Shown here one piece after another: positions 28,060 to 37,151 of a stretch of DNA of 49,765 bases. This DNA is from Bdellovibrionales bacterium (GTDB lineage: Bacteria; Bdellovibrionota; Bdellovibrionia; Bdellovibrionales; UBA1609). How positions within the stretch are numbered: the stretch's first letter is position 1; each line of letters starts with the position of its first letter. Location: positions 1 to 49,765 of the forward strand of contig SKYF01000177.1 of assembly GCA_007128005.1 (NCBI GenBank). The letters are read 5' to 3'. A program made the translations under genes and the position numbers. The notes under the pieces were generated by a model. That model saw only the letters and a program-made list of their open reading frames with translations, searched no databases and had not been told where the DNA came from.

Positions 28060-28624
28060 TGATTGTCCTCTCTAACAGCTCCATGGGTAACCCCACCACA
28101 TTGCTCCAAGATCCCTGAATGGATTCCACAAGATTGCCTCCAAGCCCCTGAATTCCATAAGCCCCGGCCTTATCCAAAGGTTCACCTGTTGCAATGTAGT
28201 CCTGAATTTCTTGCTCAGTCAGAACTTTCATTTGGACTGAAGTCTTGTCCACTCGACCTAGCCTGAGCCCAGTCGGGCCATGCTGAAGACAAATGGCGGT
28301 AAAAACCTGGTGAACACGCCCGGACAAAAGCCCCAAAAACTCTGCCGCTTGAACAGAATCCTGGGGCTTACCCAACAGGCGATCCTTGAAAACGACGGCA
28401 GTATCTGCAGAAAGAAACAAATATCTGTTAGAATTCAACACTTTAACGCTTTGCAGATATGCCTCCAGTTTACTCTCTGCCACAGCCATGAAAGCCTCGG
28501 GCAGATTTAAGTTTTTATCAATTATTTCCGATACTTTTACTGAATCTACTCGGATGTCATAGCCGGCCTCAGTGAGCAACTGATACCGACGAGGAGATTG
28601 GGACAGAAGGAAAATTTGCAGCAT
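28028..28624 (-). CDS. maf: Maf-family nucleotide pyrophosphatase
   Basis: LQIFLLSQSPRRYQLLTEAGYDI, FLSADTAVVFKDRLLGKP, YIATGEPLDKAGAYGIQGLGGNLVESIQGSWSNVVGLP. Confidence 0.95.
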   Translation of the reverse strand: MLQIFLLSQSPRRYQLLTEAGYDIRVDSVKVSEIIDKNLNLPEAFMAVAESKLEAYLQSVKVLNSNRYLFLSADTAVVFKDRLLGKPQDSVQAAEFLGLLSGRVHQVFTAICLQHGPTGLRLGRVDKTSVQMKVLTEQEIQDYIATGEPLDKAGAYGIQGLGGNLVESIQGSWSNVVGLPMELLERTINEQGWRVYRK

Positions 28625-28654
28625 GGCAGAGGATAAAACACGAGAAAGTAAAAA

Positions 28655-29563
28655 ATGTTAAGCTTTGAATTCATTATCTTAATCAGTGGCCTGGCCTTGG
28701 CTGGATTCAGCGTGTACCTGTTCACCACGGCGGTCTTTACCAACGATGCCGACAGCGAAGCCTTGGCCTGGGCTTCAGGGGACGAGCCCAAGCCCTCTAA
28801 GTCTCCCATTATCAATTTTTCCCGCAGCCTAGTTCACAACTTCACTCTGCAACATGCTCAGAAAATAAAAAGTCCCCGGTATCGCTCCAAGGTGCAAAAA
28901 ACGATCCTCACCGCTGGTCTGAGCCAAGAACTCAACGTAGATGAATACATTGGCCTCCAAATTCTCTGGGGAGTCATGGCACCGATCTTCTTTGTAATTA
29001 TCAATTTTGCTCTTAGTCTCAATTTGCCTCTGTTTCTTATTCTAGCCATGATTCCTCTAGGAATCTTCTTTCCCTCTTTTTATTGCTCTGGACATCGCAA
29101 ACAGCGCTACACCTCTGTCGTATCAGACTTGCCTTTTTTCACTGATCTCCTGGCTCTCTCCACCGAGGCCGGCCTGGATTTTATCAACTCCATTCAGCGC
29201 ATTGTGGAAAAAGCAGAAAGCAGCGTTTTGGCCGAAGAATTTTACATCGTCTTGAAAGACATAAAACTCGGCTCATCTCGTGCGGAGGCCCTCAAAGGCC
29301 TTGCCCAGCGTCTTCACATTCCTGAAATCACAAGTTTTGTAGCCGTCATCATAGATGCCGATCAGACGGGTGCACCCATAGCACGAGTCCTTAAGGATCA
29401 GTCGGAACAAATGCGTCTTGAACGCCTAGTTCGGGCAGAGCGCGCAGGAGCCAAGGCCTCCCAGCTTATGCTACTGCCCATGATCGCCTTTATTGTCCCG
29501 GCTGTGATGATTGCAGTCTTTGCGCCCTTGGCCTTGAGTTTTTTATCCGGAGGTGGTGGCTGA
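28655..29563 (+). CDS. tadC: TadC/GspF-like pilus assembly inner-membrane protein
   Basis: LPFFTDLLALSTEAGLDFINSIQRIVEKAESSVLAEEFYIVLKDIKLGSSRAEALKGLAQRLHIPEITSFVAVIIDADQTGAPIARVLKDQSEQMR (T2SSF domain) with flanking TMs. Confidence 0.9.
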   Translation: MLSFEFIILISGLALAGFSVYLFTTAVFTNDADSEALAWASGDEPKPSKSPIINFSRSLVHNFTLQHAQKIKSPRYRSKVQKTILTAGLSQELNVDEYIGLQILWGVMAPIFFVIINFALSLNLPLFLILAMIPLGIFFPSFYCSGHRKQRYTSVVSDLPFFTDLLALSTEAGLDFINSIQRIVEKAESSVLAEEFYIVLKDIKLGSSRAEALKGLAQRLHIPEITSFVAVIIDADQTGAPIARVLKDQSEQMRLERLVRAERAGAKASQLMLLPMIAFIVPAVMIAVFAPLALSFLSGGGG

Positions 29564-29910
29564 TGGCTAGGCTTATTAACCTCACCCAAAAGCAAACTCT
29601 GGCCGGCTCAGTTCTCAAAGCACGAAGTCTGTGGTCGCGTATGAAGGGCCTGTTGGGAAGAGACTCTCTGGGACCCTCTGAAACCATGTGGATTGCCCCT
29701 TGTTCAAGTATTCACACTTATTTTATGCGCTTTCCCATCGATGTGATCTTTGTCGACCGAAAACTCAGAGTGAAAGCTTATTATTTTAATGTCCCCCCAG
29801 GCAAAACCATTTGGCCCAGATGGGGATACCATTCCGTTTTTGAGTTCCAAGCTGGAGCCTTAATAGAGGCTCACATCCAAAAAGGAGATCAACTCCATGT
29901 GGAGGATTAG
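29563..29910 (+). CDS. DUF192 family protein
   Basis: RSLWSRMKGLLGRDSLGPSETMWIAPCSSIHTYFMRFPIDVIFVDRKLRV; TGATG overlap with tadC. Confidence 0.88.
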   Translation: MARLINLTQKQTLAGSVLKARSLWSRMKGLLGRDSLGPSETMWIAPCSSIHTYFMRFPIDVIFVDRKLRVKAYYFNVPPGKTIWPRWGYHSVFEFQAGALIEAHIQKGDQLHVED

Positions 29911-31555
29911 AGTGCTCACCGGCCCAATGGCCGGAAAAGCCTTTGAGCTAAAGAGCGGCACCAATGTCCTTGGTCGGGCAGCCTCTTGTGATGTGGTTTT
30001 GAACGACAAAGGCATCTCAAAAGAGCATGCTAAAATTGATGTCTTAGACGATAAAATAATTCTCAGTGATCTGAACTCACGCAATGGAACCTTTATCAAT
30101 GGAATCAAAATCAAATCCCAGCGAGTTCATGAAGAGGACAAAATTGCCTTCTTTAATATGATCTGTGACCTCAAAAAACATGAGAATGTACGCGCCTTAA
30201 GTCCATCTGTAAGAGCACCCACCAGCTCACCACAATTGTCACACCAACCTGACTCCTTAAACCGCGTTTATATGCAACAGGCCGCTTTTGATCTTCAGTC
30301 GCCCCCCCCTCAAGATATGGGATATTCGTCCCAGGCAGAAGATCCAGGCGCAGACTCCGCCCCTCCCATCAAGGGCAATCAGTTGGCTGACTTTCCTAAG
30401 CTAGCCCAAAGCTATATTGAGAATGTTGCTCTGCCAGGAGTGTATCGTTTAGCAGAAGTGATGGAATTTCGCTGGGTACTTATGCTCTTTATGATTGCCT
30501 TTATTCTACTTGTGACCTCTCTGTCTTCTTTACCCCTTATGCGTATCCTCAAAGCCAGCATTGAGCAGGAGAGCCAGCGCCGAGCTATGACGATTGCTCG
30601 GAACCTGGCCCAATTTAACGCCGGAGCAATCCGAGAAGGGCAACTCACCGGGACTTCTGTCAACATCGCCACAAGAGAGGTTGGGGTCGATGCGGCCCTT
30701 ATCATCTCCAGCTCAGACGGAAGTGTGATTGCGCCGGCCAACCGGGCTGCTAAATATCCGGACTTGCCCTTTGTCCACGAAGCCCGTCGTCTGGGACAAG
30801 AGTCGGTTGAACAGATAGATAGCTCAACCATTGGAGCCATCGTACCCATAGATGCATTTAACCCTGAAACAGGTGCGCGAGGAGTCATTGCCTATGCCGT
30901 TGTTATCTATAATATGGGCTCTTTGGCCGTAGATGATAGGCAGACCATAAGTCTATTTATTCAGACGTTTTTTATAGCGGTTGTGGTGGGCTCTATTCTA
31001 TTTTTTCTGCTCTTTAAGCTGATGGAGTTCCCCTTAAGAAGTCTTAACTCCCAGTTGAGTGTAGCGTTAAGGGATAAAACAGACAATCTCTCGGTAGATT
31101 ACCAGTTCCCAGCCCTGCAGGAGCTTATTTCGAATATCAATAGTCTTCTCAATAGGACCTTTTTTGGCGCAGAAAATGACGGTAGCTCCGCAGCTATCCA
31201 GGAAAAAGACCGCAGCCTCGAGCTACAAAACACTGTGGATGTCATAGGCTACCCAGCAATTGGCATTGACGCAGAAACACTGACAGTTAGACACATAAAC
31301 CAAGCCTTCGAAGAAAGAACTGCACAGAGCCTCTCGCATCTTTTACATATGCCTCTGGCCAACATCACTGACCAAGCTCTACAGCTCAGCCTGAGAGACC
31401 TGGCCGATCAAGTCACTCAAAATCCAGACCAAATATCTAGCAATGATTTGGAAATTGGAGGGGAAAATCAGCAGATTTTAGCTTACGGAGTGTGGGGAGG
31501 CACAAAGCTAGCTTATATACTCATGATCATTGTGCCAAAGGCGGGGGAGGACTGA
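29897..31555 (+). CDS. FHA domain-TM-extracytoplasmic-TM-PAS-like membrane protein
   Basis: FHA: NVLGRAASCDVVLNDKGISKEHAKIDVLDDKIILSDLNSRNGTFING; two TM segments (WVLMLFMIAFILLVTSL; IQTFFIAVVVGSILFFLLF); C-terminal VIGYPAIGIDAETLTVRHINQAFEERTA PAS-like. Confidence 0.82.
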   Translation: MWRIRVLTGPMAGKAFELKSGTNVLGRAASCDVVLNDKGISKEHAKIDVLDDKIILSDLNSRNGTFINGIKIKSQRVHEEDKIAFFNMICDLKKHENVRALSPSVRAPTSSPQLSHQPDSLNRVYMQQAAFDLQSPPPQDMGYSSQAEDPGADSAPPIKGNQLADFPKLAQSYIENVALPGVYRLAEVMEFRWVLMLFMIAFILLVTSLSSLPLMRILKASIEQESQRRAMTIARNLAQFNAGAIREGQLTGTSVNIATREVGVDAALIISSSDGSVIAPANRAAKYPDLPFVHEARRLGQESVEQIDSSTIGAIVPIDAFNPETGARGVIAYAVVIYNMGSLAVDDRQTISLFIQTFFIAVVVGSILFFLLFKLMEFPLRSLNSQLSVALRDKTDNLSVDYQFPALQELISNINSLLNRTFFGAENDGSSAAIQEKDRSLELQNTVDVIGYPAIGIDAETLTVRHINQAFEERTAQSLSHLLHMPLANITDQALQLSLRDLADQVTQNPDQISSNDLEIGGENQQILAYGVWGGTKLAYILMIIVPKAGED

Positions 31556-31556
31556 T

Positions 31557-32501
31557 ATGGGCCATCCTGCCTTAGCACAAATTCCTACCCTTGAGTACAG
31601 TCTGAGGATCAGTGCTGGGCCCGAGAAGGGGAGCGTCTACAAAATCGTCTCCGCTCAAGTATCTATTGGGAGGGATTCTGAAAATGATATCGCCCTAACT
31701 AATGACAAGAAATGCAGCCGAAAGCATGCAGTTATCTCAATCGCAGCCGATGGGTCCATACAGATTCAAAACGTCAGTGACCGCAACAAGCTGTTTGTTG
31801 ATGGCCAAGTCACCACCTCACGGCCCCTACGCAACGGATCAAAGATTCAAGTCGGAGATACTGAGCTCTCACTGCATATTCAGATCAAAGCATCCAACAA
31901 GAACCTTGCGGCCCCGGCCTCAAGACGTCCTATTGCGGGAAAAGCCTCAAAGTCTGCCTCTTCACTGAACCCAGCCCGCATCTTTCTAATCCTCTTCCTA
32001 CTCGCTTTTTTTACGATGCTGCTCACTGACGGCCCCTCAAATGAAGATACCCCAGTAGACCTTCGTACTCGCGAAGACATCGAAGCAGAGATTCAGCTCA
32101 CTCGGGAGTTGAAACAAAAAGCTGAGGAACAGCGCCGCCAACCTCGTCAAGGGGATCCTCTCACTCTCAAAGAAGCTCGGGCCAATTACGTTAAGGGGTT
32201 TCGGGATTACCAGGCCGGACAGTATGAGCGGGCAATAAAAGGATTTCAGGCCTGCCTGGCCCTTGATCCAGAACATGTTCTGTGTCAACGCTACCTGCTC
32301 TTATCCCAGAGAAAGTTCAACGAGTTGGTTCAATATCACGTGGTGTTGGGGCGAAGATATCGAGACCAAGGCCAGTATGCGGCCTGTTCCTCGGCCTTTA
32401 GAAACGTCATGGCCATGGTCAAAGACCAGAACAGTGATATCTACCGCGAAGCAAAAGCCAACTTTGATGCCTGTCGAGCACAGATCGCGGAGAGGTTCTG
32501 A
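31557..32501 (+). CDS. FHA domain-TM-TPR-like protein
   Basis: VSIGRDSENDIALTNDKKCSRKHAVISI; TM IFLILFLLAFFTMLL; GFRDYQAGQYERAIKGFQACLALDPEHVLCQRYLLLSQ TPR-like. Confidence 0.82.
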   Translation: MGHPALAQIPTLEYSLRISAGPEKGSVYKIVSAQVSIGRDSENDIALTNDKKCSRKHAVISIAADGSIQIQNVSDRNKLFVDGQVTTSRPLRNGSKIQVGDTELSLHIQIKASNKNLAAPASRRPIAGKASKSASSLNPARIFLILFLLAFFTMLLTDGPSNEDTPVDLRTREDIEAEIQLTRELKQKAEEQRRQPRQGDPLTLKEARANYVKGFRDYQAGQYERAIKGFQACLALDPEHVLCQRYLLLSQRKFNELVQYHVVLGRRYRDQGQYAACSSAFRNVMAMVKDQNSDIYREAKANFDACRAQIAERF

Positions 32502-34477
32502 TGGGTCGACTCAAGGTTTTTAAAAGTGGCTATGAGTTTATCCAGGTTGAGTTGATCTCAGGAAACAAATATGTCGCCGGTCGATCCAAAGACTGTGAGA
32601 TCGTCTTGGAAAAAGATAAGGGCATCTCACGAAGGCACATTCAAATATGGGAGGAAAATGGAATATGGTCTGTTCAATTACTTTCCCAGTATGGAGCTTT
32701 GATTTATGAGGATCAGCCTGTAGAAGCTCTAGACCTTTATGACGGCTGTGTTTTTTCCTCTCCCCCCTATGAATTTCACTACCTAGCTGATAAGCATATC
32801 GCCGCAGAACCCGAAGCCCCTGTGGCCACTCAGCAAACAGAACTACTCGGGGGGGAGACTGAAGTCACTTCTCCGGGCATCAGCCACCTTGTGCCTTTTT
32901 TAAAGATCTATCTCCCTAGCGGACACAAGGAAACTCTTCAGCTTGAGGGCAGCCTGTGGACTGCGGGCAGAGACCCCAGCTGCGAAATCCATGTCCCAGT
33001 TGAACACCTCAGTCGTCGTCATTTTGACCTCACTCAAACCAACGAGGGCTTCTTTCTCACCGATCTAGGTAGCTCCAATGGCACACTTGTCAACGGGAAT
33101 TTGGCTCCCGCTCACGAACCTATAGGCATCCAAAGTGGAGATGTCATCACCATAATGGACGTCCGCATTGAATTTCAGGTTAGAGATACCAGTTTTGAAG
33201 ACAAACTTCAGGCTGCGGTGGATCCCTCAGTCTTTGAAGCTGTGGAATCTGCATCCTTATCACCCGAGTCCTCTGACAGCAAAGCCCTCTCCCTGTCTCA
33301 CTCTCCACAGGCCTTGGTTCTTCCCGACTTCCTGGTTCCTGCCGACGCAGGGCCGGATTATCCATTGGATTTTCCCTCCGGAGGAGCCGTCAAGGTCCAT
33401 CAAGGGCCTCTGGGTTTTTGGCATCGATTGGACAAGAATCAAAAAATACGTGTCGTTTTGATTGCTCTTCTCCCATTGGTTCTCTTCCTGCTTTTCAGTG
33501 AACCTAAAAAGGAGGAACGGATAGACCTCCCTTCTCTCCCACGAGAGTTTGACCACTTGACAGATGAACAAAAAAATCTCGTTATTGACCTGTATCGCCT
33601 CGCCCAAAGGCAGTTCCAAAGCCGAGATTTTGAGCTCTGCCTCGTTGAGCTTAGAAAGCTTCACGATGTGATTCCAAGTTATTTGGAATCCAAGATCCTA
33701 GAACAAAACTGTCGCACAGGCTGGGACATGCAGCAGAGAGAAATTGAGCGAAGGAGAGAACTTGAGCGCCTGCGCCGAATCGAAGCCCAAGTCAAGGACT
33801 TGACTCAGGCTTGCGCCCAACAGATCACCCGCACTACCACTACCGATGAGATTCGACGCTGCCTGAGAGAAGCCATTGAACTCTCCCCTGAAAATCCAGG
33901 CATCTGGGAGCTCATTCAACAGGTAGAGGCAGAGCAGGAGAGAAGAGAGCAAGAACAGCAAAACCAGGCCCTGAGACAGCAGCGATTTCGAGCCGGTCAG
34001 TCCATACTTTCCAGGGCCCGAAGCCTAAGAGAACAGGGCCAAGCACTGAGAGCTATCGCCGAGTACGAAAAATTCGTCAACGGAAACTACCCAGACCTCA
34101 ACAATAGCCTCCCAGCTGCACGATCTGAGCTTTCTCAATTGCAAACTCAGCTGAACCAGAACCTCAGTAGTCTTATTCAACAATGCCAACAGCAGTTGGG
34201 GGCAGAAAACTATCGCGAGGCCATTATGACCTGCCGTAGAGCCCAGCAACTAGCACCTCAAAATACACAGGCCAGAAACCTTATCCAACAGGCCATGAAT
34301 CGGCTCAGACAAAAAATGCAACCTATTTACCAAAAGAGCGTTATCGAAGAAGACATTGGCAATGTGGATGCTGCCAAAGCCATGTGGCAGGAAATCCGAG
34401 AAAAGAGCATCCCCGGTGAGGATTATTACGACAGGGCGACCAATAAACTCAGACAGTACAAACTGATTTTTGACTAG
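32501..34477 (+). CDS. Tandem FHA domains-TM-coiled coil/TPR protein
   Basis: FHA1 YVAGRSKDCEIVLEKDKGISRRHIQIW; FHA2 WTAGRDPSCEIHVPVEHLSRRHFDL...LTDLGSSNGTLVNG; TM VVLIALLPLVLFLLF; long Q/E/R-rich C-terminus. Confidence 0.85.
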   Translation: MGRLKVFKSGYEFIQVELISGNKYVAGRSKDCEIVLEKDKGISRRHIQIWEENGIWSVQLLSQYGALIYEDQPVEALDLYDGCVFSSPPYEFHYLADKHIAAEPEAPVATQQTELLGGETEVTSPGISHLVPFLKIYLPSGHKETLQLEGSLWTAGRDPSCEIHVPVEHLSRRHFDLTQTNEGFFLTDLGSSNGTLVNGNLAPAHEPIGIQSGDVITIMDVRIEFQVRDTSFEDKLQAAVDPSVFEAVESASLSPESSDSKALSLSHSPQALVLPDFLVPADAGPDYPLDFPSGGAVKVHQGPLGFWHRLDKNQKIRVVLIALLPLVLFLLFSEPKKEERIDLPSLPREFDHLTDEQKNLVIDLYRLAQRQFQSRDFELCLVELRKLHDVIPSYLESKILEQNCRTGWDMQQREIERRRELERLRRIEAQVKDLTQACAQQITRTTTTDEIRRCLREAIELSPENPGIWELIQQVEAEQERREQEQQNQALRQQRFRAGQSILSRARSLREQGQALRAIAEYEKFVNGNYPDLNNSLPAARSELSQLQTQLNQNLSSLIQQCQQQLGAENYREAIMTCRRAQQLAPQNTQARNLIQQAMNRLRQKMQPIYQKSVIEEDIGNVDAAKAMWQEIREKSIPGEDYYDRATNKLRQYKLIFD

Positions 34478-34488
34478 GAGGCCTAAAA

Positions 34489-35184
34489 ATGCCCTTGGAA
34501 GAGAGATCCTATAGCGGAAAGTTCTTCAGACCTCGGCCTGAAGTTCTCGCCGACCCTCAAGACCAGCTGTTTTTAGTCGCAACTCCTTGGGGCCCAAGAA
34601 GTACAGCAAAAAAAACCATTCAGGTGATTCAGGATCACTTCTTATCCAGTTTAGAGGACCAAGAGGCCACATCCCCTTTTCCCACTCTCAGTTGCCTGTC
34701 AGCAGCCGAGAACAACCTGAGAACCTCATTACAAATAGCTAATCAAAATATTTACCGAGAAGACAACCGCAATGAATACACTGCCGGTGTTGAGCTGTTT
34801 GCAGCCACCCTCAAGGGCAATGAACTCATCTGGGCTCAGGTGGGCCAGCCCGCAGTTTTTTTAAGTCGTCCCAACAGCCCTCTTGTTCCCCTTAACACTC
34901 CTATCGATATGACCACCGACTTCGCCCATAAAAAAAACTCTCTTCACCCTCTCCCTCAGACCCTTTTGGGCATCGACCCATCAGTCAACTTGACCTCTCA
35001 GTCTGTCCGCCTTCACTTAGGGGACGAGATCCTGCTTCTATCCCGGAGTACATTACCCCCAAGTCTGTTTTCGCTCTCTGAGTCCGATCGATCAGTGGAT
35101 GCCGTCAGTCGGGTTTTGGCAAAATCCGATTCAGAAATGCCTTTTTGGATTGGAAAAATTCACTTTGAGAGTGTTCTGAGTTGA
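34489..35184 (+). CDS. PP2C-like fold protein lacking metal-binding motifs (predicted pseudophosphatase)
   Basis: LFLVATPWGPRSTAKKTIQVIQDHF ~ 'ADGMGGH'; AGVELFAATLKGNELIWAQVGQPAVFL ~ 'GTTLVAA...VANVGDSRAYL'; QTLLGIDPSVNLTSQSVRLHLGDEILLLSRSTLPPSL ~ 'LGVD....PGDRLLLCSDGL'. Confidence 0.6.
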   Translation: MPLEERSYSGKFFRPRPEVLADPQDQLFLVATPWGPRSTAKKTIQVIQDHFLSSLEDQEATSPFPTLSCLSAAENNLRTSLQIANQNIYREDNRNEYTAGVELFAATLKGNELIWAQVGQPAVFLSRPNSPLVPLNTPIDMTTDFAHKKNSLHPLPQTLLGIDPSVNLTSQSVRLHLGDEILLLSRSTLPPSLFSLSESDRSVDAVSRVLAKSDSEMPFWIGKIHFESVLS

Positions 35185-35193
35185 TTTCTAAGC

Positions 35194-37029
35194 CTAGCGT
35201 TTAGAGCGGCTCAACACCCGATTTCGAGCGATTGCGGCGTACCTGCGCCTTTCAGGCAAGGCCAGATAGAGATCGACTAGATTCGGCCCTCTAAGAACAT
35301 TTAAGTCAACGTCCCAATTTAAAAAATTGGCAAAACTCATTTCTGCAACTTTTCTTTGCAACTTGAAGTTTAAGTATCCGCGCAAAAAGACTTCCTGTAA
35401 AATCAGTTTTTTTTGAGCGTCTTCCTCCATCACCCAAGCTAAGAGATCAATAAATAGGCGATCTTCACACTCCTGATGGGTCGGACGTCTTTTTGGAGCT
35501 TGATCCACATCCAGCCAAATGGCACAGCCTTTAAGAAGAAACCCTTTTAACTCCTGACCCAAATTTCTTTTTGCGACATACCTCCAAGAGGATTCAACAA
35601 AGTCTTTCCCAGTAACAAAGTACTCCCAGTCTCTTTGTCTTAAAGCCAAATCGGCTCTCCAACCTAGAATCTGACTGTCCCAGGGCCTATCCTCCATCAG
35701 GCTTTCAATTTTATCAATTCGGTCAAAAGGGTCAGATCTGCCCTCGGGCCAAATAGAAGCCGATATCTCAATTTTTTGGAGGGTGCTAAAATCTAGACTC
35801 ATCCACGGCTCAAATCCCTTATCTTCAAAGAACTTTTCTGCCTCTTGAATAATTTGAGAGACCCGAGGCTCATCTACGTTCAGTGGCATGACCTCCATTC
35901 GATCCAGCAGGGAATTATAAATTTTTAGCGGTTCCTCATATAATATAAGAATCTCTCCGGATCTCAGAGCAAATCTAGTAGAACCAAACTCGCGCCATTG
36001 AGGCCATGCGGACTCTAAAAGTATAAACCGATCTGGATCCCAATCTACCTGGGGTCTGATCAGGGTGTTTTTCAAACTCACAACCTCTAAAGAGCGGAGG
36101 GGGGGCTGTGGACCTACAGCCTTAACAAAATCATACAAGGTTGCGCCCACATCTACTAAGGACACATTGCGATCGATCTTCCACTCCAAGCCTGGTTCTC
36201 TGCGGCGTTGGGCTGGTTTCACAAAAAGTGCAACTCTAGCCTCTGAAGAATAAAGAGAGTAAGGTGGGAGCTCCCCTGGGCGCCTTGGCCCCTCACTCCC
36301 ACCATTCAGACCCATAAGTACAACATGGGTTTTGTGCCATCTCTTTTTCCTTTTCAACCCCTCTACCAGGCCCAATAGAGCGTCACTAATTTCAATAAGT
36401 TGCCCCTGAGAGGACCTTTCTCGAGCCAGCCCAGATGCGGAATACGTAGGGACATCGGGAAACTGTAAGTCGGTCAAATGAAGAACTGAAAAGAAGGGGT
36501 CATTCCCGACCTCCCTGTCTAACCAGGATAAGAACAAGCGCGTCGTTTGGGATGCCTGCCTGTAAAGCCGACTCAGATCAATCCGCAAGTTATCCTCAAA
36601 GAGTTCAAAGCCCTGGCTTAATCCGGATCTTCGCCAGATAGGAGGACCTCCCGCGAAAAAAGCTGTGCGATAGCCTCTCTCAACGGCCTCCTCTGCCACC
36701 GTCTTCACCTGGTTGGAGAGGTGTTGGTCTCCATTGTGCCAGACGTTGTGTTCGTGAGGATAACGAGCTGTCAATACAGAGGCTAATGCGGCCTGACTCT
36801 GGGTTGACGGGGTAAAGGTATGGGTAAAGCGCACAGCTTCGTCACAAAAAATCTGCAATCCTTCCATCTCCTGAGCCAAGTGGGGGTTTAAACCACAGGA
36901 AAGGAGATCAGCTGACAGATTCTCAACAGCAATAACCAACACAGAGGAAGTAGGTGAAGACCTCCATCCGCAGCCCGACAACAGGGCCAGGCAAAGAGTC
37001 CCCCAAAATACACTCTTAAAATAAAACAA
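35194..37029 (-). CDS. Sulfatase/alkaline phosphatase-superfamily-like lipoprotein, probably inactive
   Basis: Lipobox CLALLSGC; SSVLVIAVENLSADLL ~ 'NVLLITIDDLRADHL'; STQSQAALASVLTARYPHEHNVW ~ 'C.PSRA.LLTGRYPH..GV'. Confidence 0.65.
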   Translation of the reverse strand: MFYFKSVFWGTLCLALLSGCGWRSSPTSSVLVIAVENLSADLLSCGLNPHLAQEMEGLQIFCDEAVRFTHTFTPSTQSQAALASVLTARYPHEHNVWHNGDQHLSNQVKTVAEEAVERGYRTAFFAGGPPIWRRSGLSQGFELFEDNLRIDLSRLYRQASQTTRLFLSWLDREVGNDPFFSVLHLTDLQFPDVPTYSASGLARERSSQGQLIEISDALLGLVEGLKRKKRWHKTHVVLMGLNGGSEGPRRPGELPPYSLYSSEARVALFVKPAQRRREPGLEWKIDRNVSLVDVGATLYDFVKAVGPQPPLRSLEVVSLKNTLIRPQVDWDPDRFILLESAWPQWREFGSTRFALRSGEILILYEEPLKIYNSLLDRMEVMPLNVDEPRVSQIIQEAEKFFEDKGFEPWMSLDFSTLQKIEISASIWPEGRSDPFDRIDKIESLMEDRPWDSQILGWRADLALRQRDWEYFVTGKDFVESSWRYVAKRNLGQELKGFLLKGCAIWLDVDQAPKRRPTHQECEDRLFIDLLAWVMEEDAQKKLILQEVFLRGYLNFKLQRKVAEMSFANFLNWDVDLNVLRGPNLVDLYLALPERRRYAAIARNRVLSRSKR

Positions 37030-37151
37030 CTGAGCTCCAATAAAAATTAACGCCTCCCAGCACCAGCTGACCTCAAATGATACCTTGACCCCTACTTTTA
37101 AGACCAGCGATAATTTTGAGGGTGGATTTTTACGTATAGAGGAGGCCTTCC

